Source: Parvibaculum sp. (lineage in GTDB: Bacteria > Pseudomonadota > Alphaproteobacteria > Parvibaculales > Parvibaculaceae). Taken from it: a stretch of 14,490 nt of DNA. The position numbers and the translations under genes are program-made. Positions 14,224 to 14,490 of this stretch are shown here, piece by piece (position 1 is the first letter of the stretch; each line of letters begins with the position of its first letter). The DNA lies in contig JACIYQ010000334.1 of assembly GCA_014359855.1 (NCBI GenBank), positions 1 through 14,490 of the forward strand. Reading direction: 5' to 3'. The notes beneath the pieces are model-generated. The model was not told the origin of the DNA, did no database searches, and saw only the letters and a list, made by a program, of their open reading frames with translations.

Positions 14224-14490
14224 TTACTCCGCCGCGGCACGCACCCGGTTCGAGTATTTCTTGAACTCGAGCTTGGCGATGGTGCGGGCGTGCACTTCGT
14301 CGGGACCGTCCGCGAGGCGGAGCGTCCGCATGCCGGAATACATCTTCGCGAGACCGAAATCGGTCGTCACGCCGCCGCCGCCATGCGCCTGGATCGCATC
14401 GTCGATCACCTTGAGGGCGATGTTCGGCGCCGCCACCTTGATCATGGCAATCTCGGCGCGAGCGACCTTGTTGCCCACCGTGTCCATCAT
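14224..14490 (-). CDS. Acyl-CoA dehydrogenase, C-terminal end (5' part outside window)
   Basis: The visible 88 residues are the end of an acyl-CoA dehydrogenase, an FAD enzyme that forms the trans-2,3 double bond of acyl-CoA in beta-oxidation or related catabolism. The signature is DDAIQAHGGGGVTTDFGL followed by MRTLRLADGPDEVH, as in the ACAD10/11-like group rather than the short-chain group with a different C-terminus. The methionine at 14490 is almost certainly internal: the full protein should be about 400 residues. A terminator hairpin follows the stop. APH-fold kinases usually accompany this dehydrogenase group; the decayed one at 10566-11343 may be its lost partner, although 3 kb and a kinase gene now lie between. 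Confidence 0.92.
   Translation of the reverse strand: MMDTVGNKVARAEIAMIKVAAPNIALKVIDDAIQAHGGGGVTTDFGLAKMYSGMRTLRLADGPDEVHARTIAKLEFKKYSNRVRAAAE

Noticed and set aside
1..14490. tRNA, rRNA, CRISPR arrays, insertion sequence transposases
   Set aside because: No cloverleaf-like segment, ribosomal sequence, regularly spaced repeats with spacers, or transposase motif was seen on either strand.

Overview
The window looks like chromosomal DNA of a GC-rich alphaproteobacterium. The support is the plant/alphaproteobacterial type of glutamate-cysteine ligase, an rsmE/ubiA/gshA neighbourhood, a PleC/DivJ/PdhS-like histidine kinase core, fatty-acid genes of the acyl-CoA dehydrogenase plus APH-fold type, and short palindromic intergenic elements with TGTCAT ends. 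A Parvibaculum-like or other Hyphomicrobiales-type host is a guess from gene style; no marker here proves it.

Left part (1-4120): the 5' part of coxB (cytochrome c oxidase subunit II) leaves the window on the minus strand. A 418-base gap without genes follows, then a plus-strand pair made of a small unknown gene and tldD. Next, on the minus strand, is a compact type II toxin-antitoxin operon (AbrB-fold antitoxin, PIN toxin) whose promoter lies in a perfect 13-bp palindrome. It is flanked on both sides by miniature reading frames that look like collapsed genes: a P-loop NTPase relic and a VOC/glyoxalase-like relic.

Middle part (4119-9711): gshA and rsmE on the minus strand (glutathione synthesis, 16S rRNA methylation), then a Nudix hydrolase and ubiA (ubiquinone synthesis) on the plus strand, then a convergent MFS exporter. 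Two palindromic intergenic elements of 83-89 bp sit on either side of rsmE. A three-unit, 11-bp-spaced repeat resembling a Pho box lies between the Nudix gene and ubiA.

Right part (9757-14490): a decaying stretch. A short ORF with a perfect ribosome binding site and an upstream palindrome runs into a fatty acid desaturase lacking its N-terminal half. An APH-fold kinase pseudogene follows, altered by tandem duplications and deletions but by chance still open. An intact soluble three-PAS histidine kinase comes next, then a glutathione S-transferase split by a frameshift, a terminator hairpin, and the C-terminal end of an acyl-CoA dehydrogenase.

Most intact genes are housekeeping. I see no convincing new multi-gene system. 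The unusual signals are the repeated pattern of genes reduced by internal deletion or short tandem duplication (16, 5 and 20 bp), and several well-formed regulatory palindromes.
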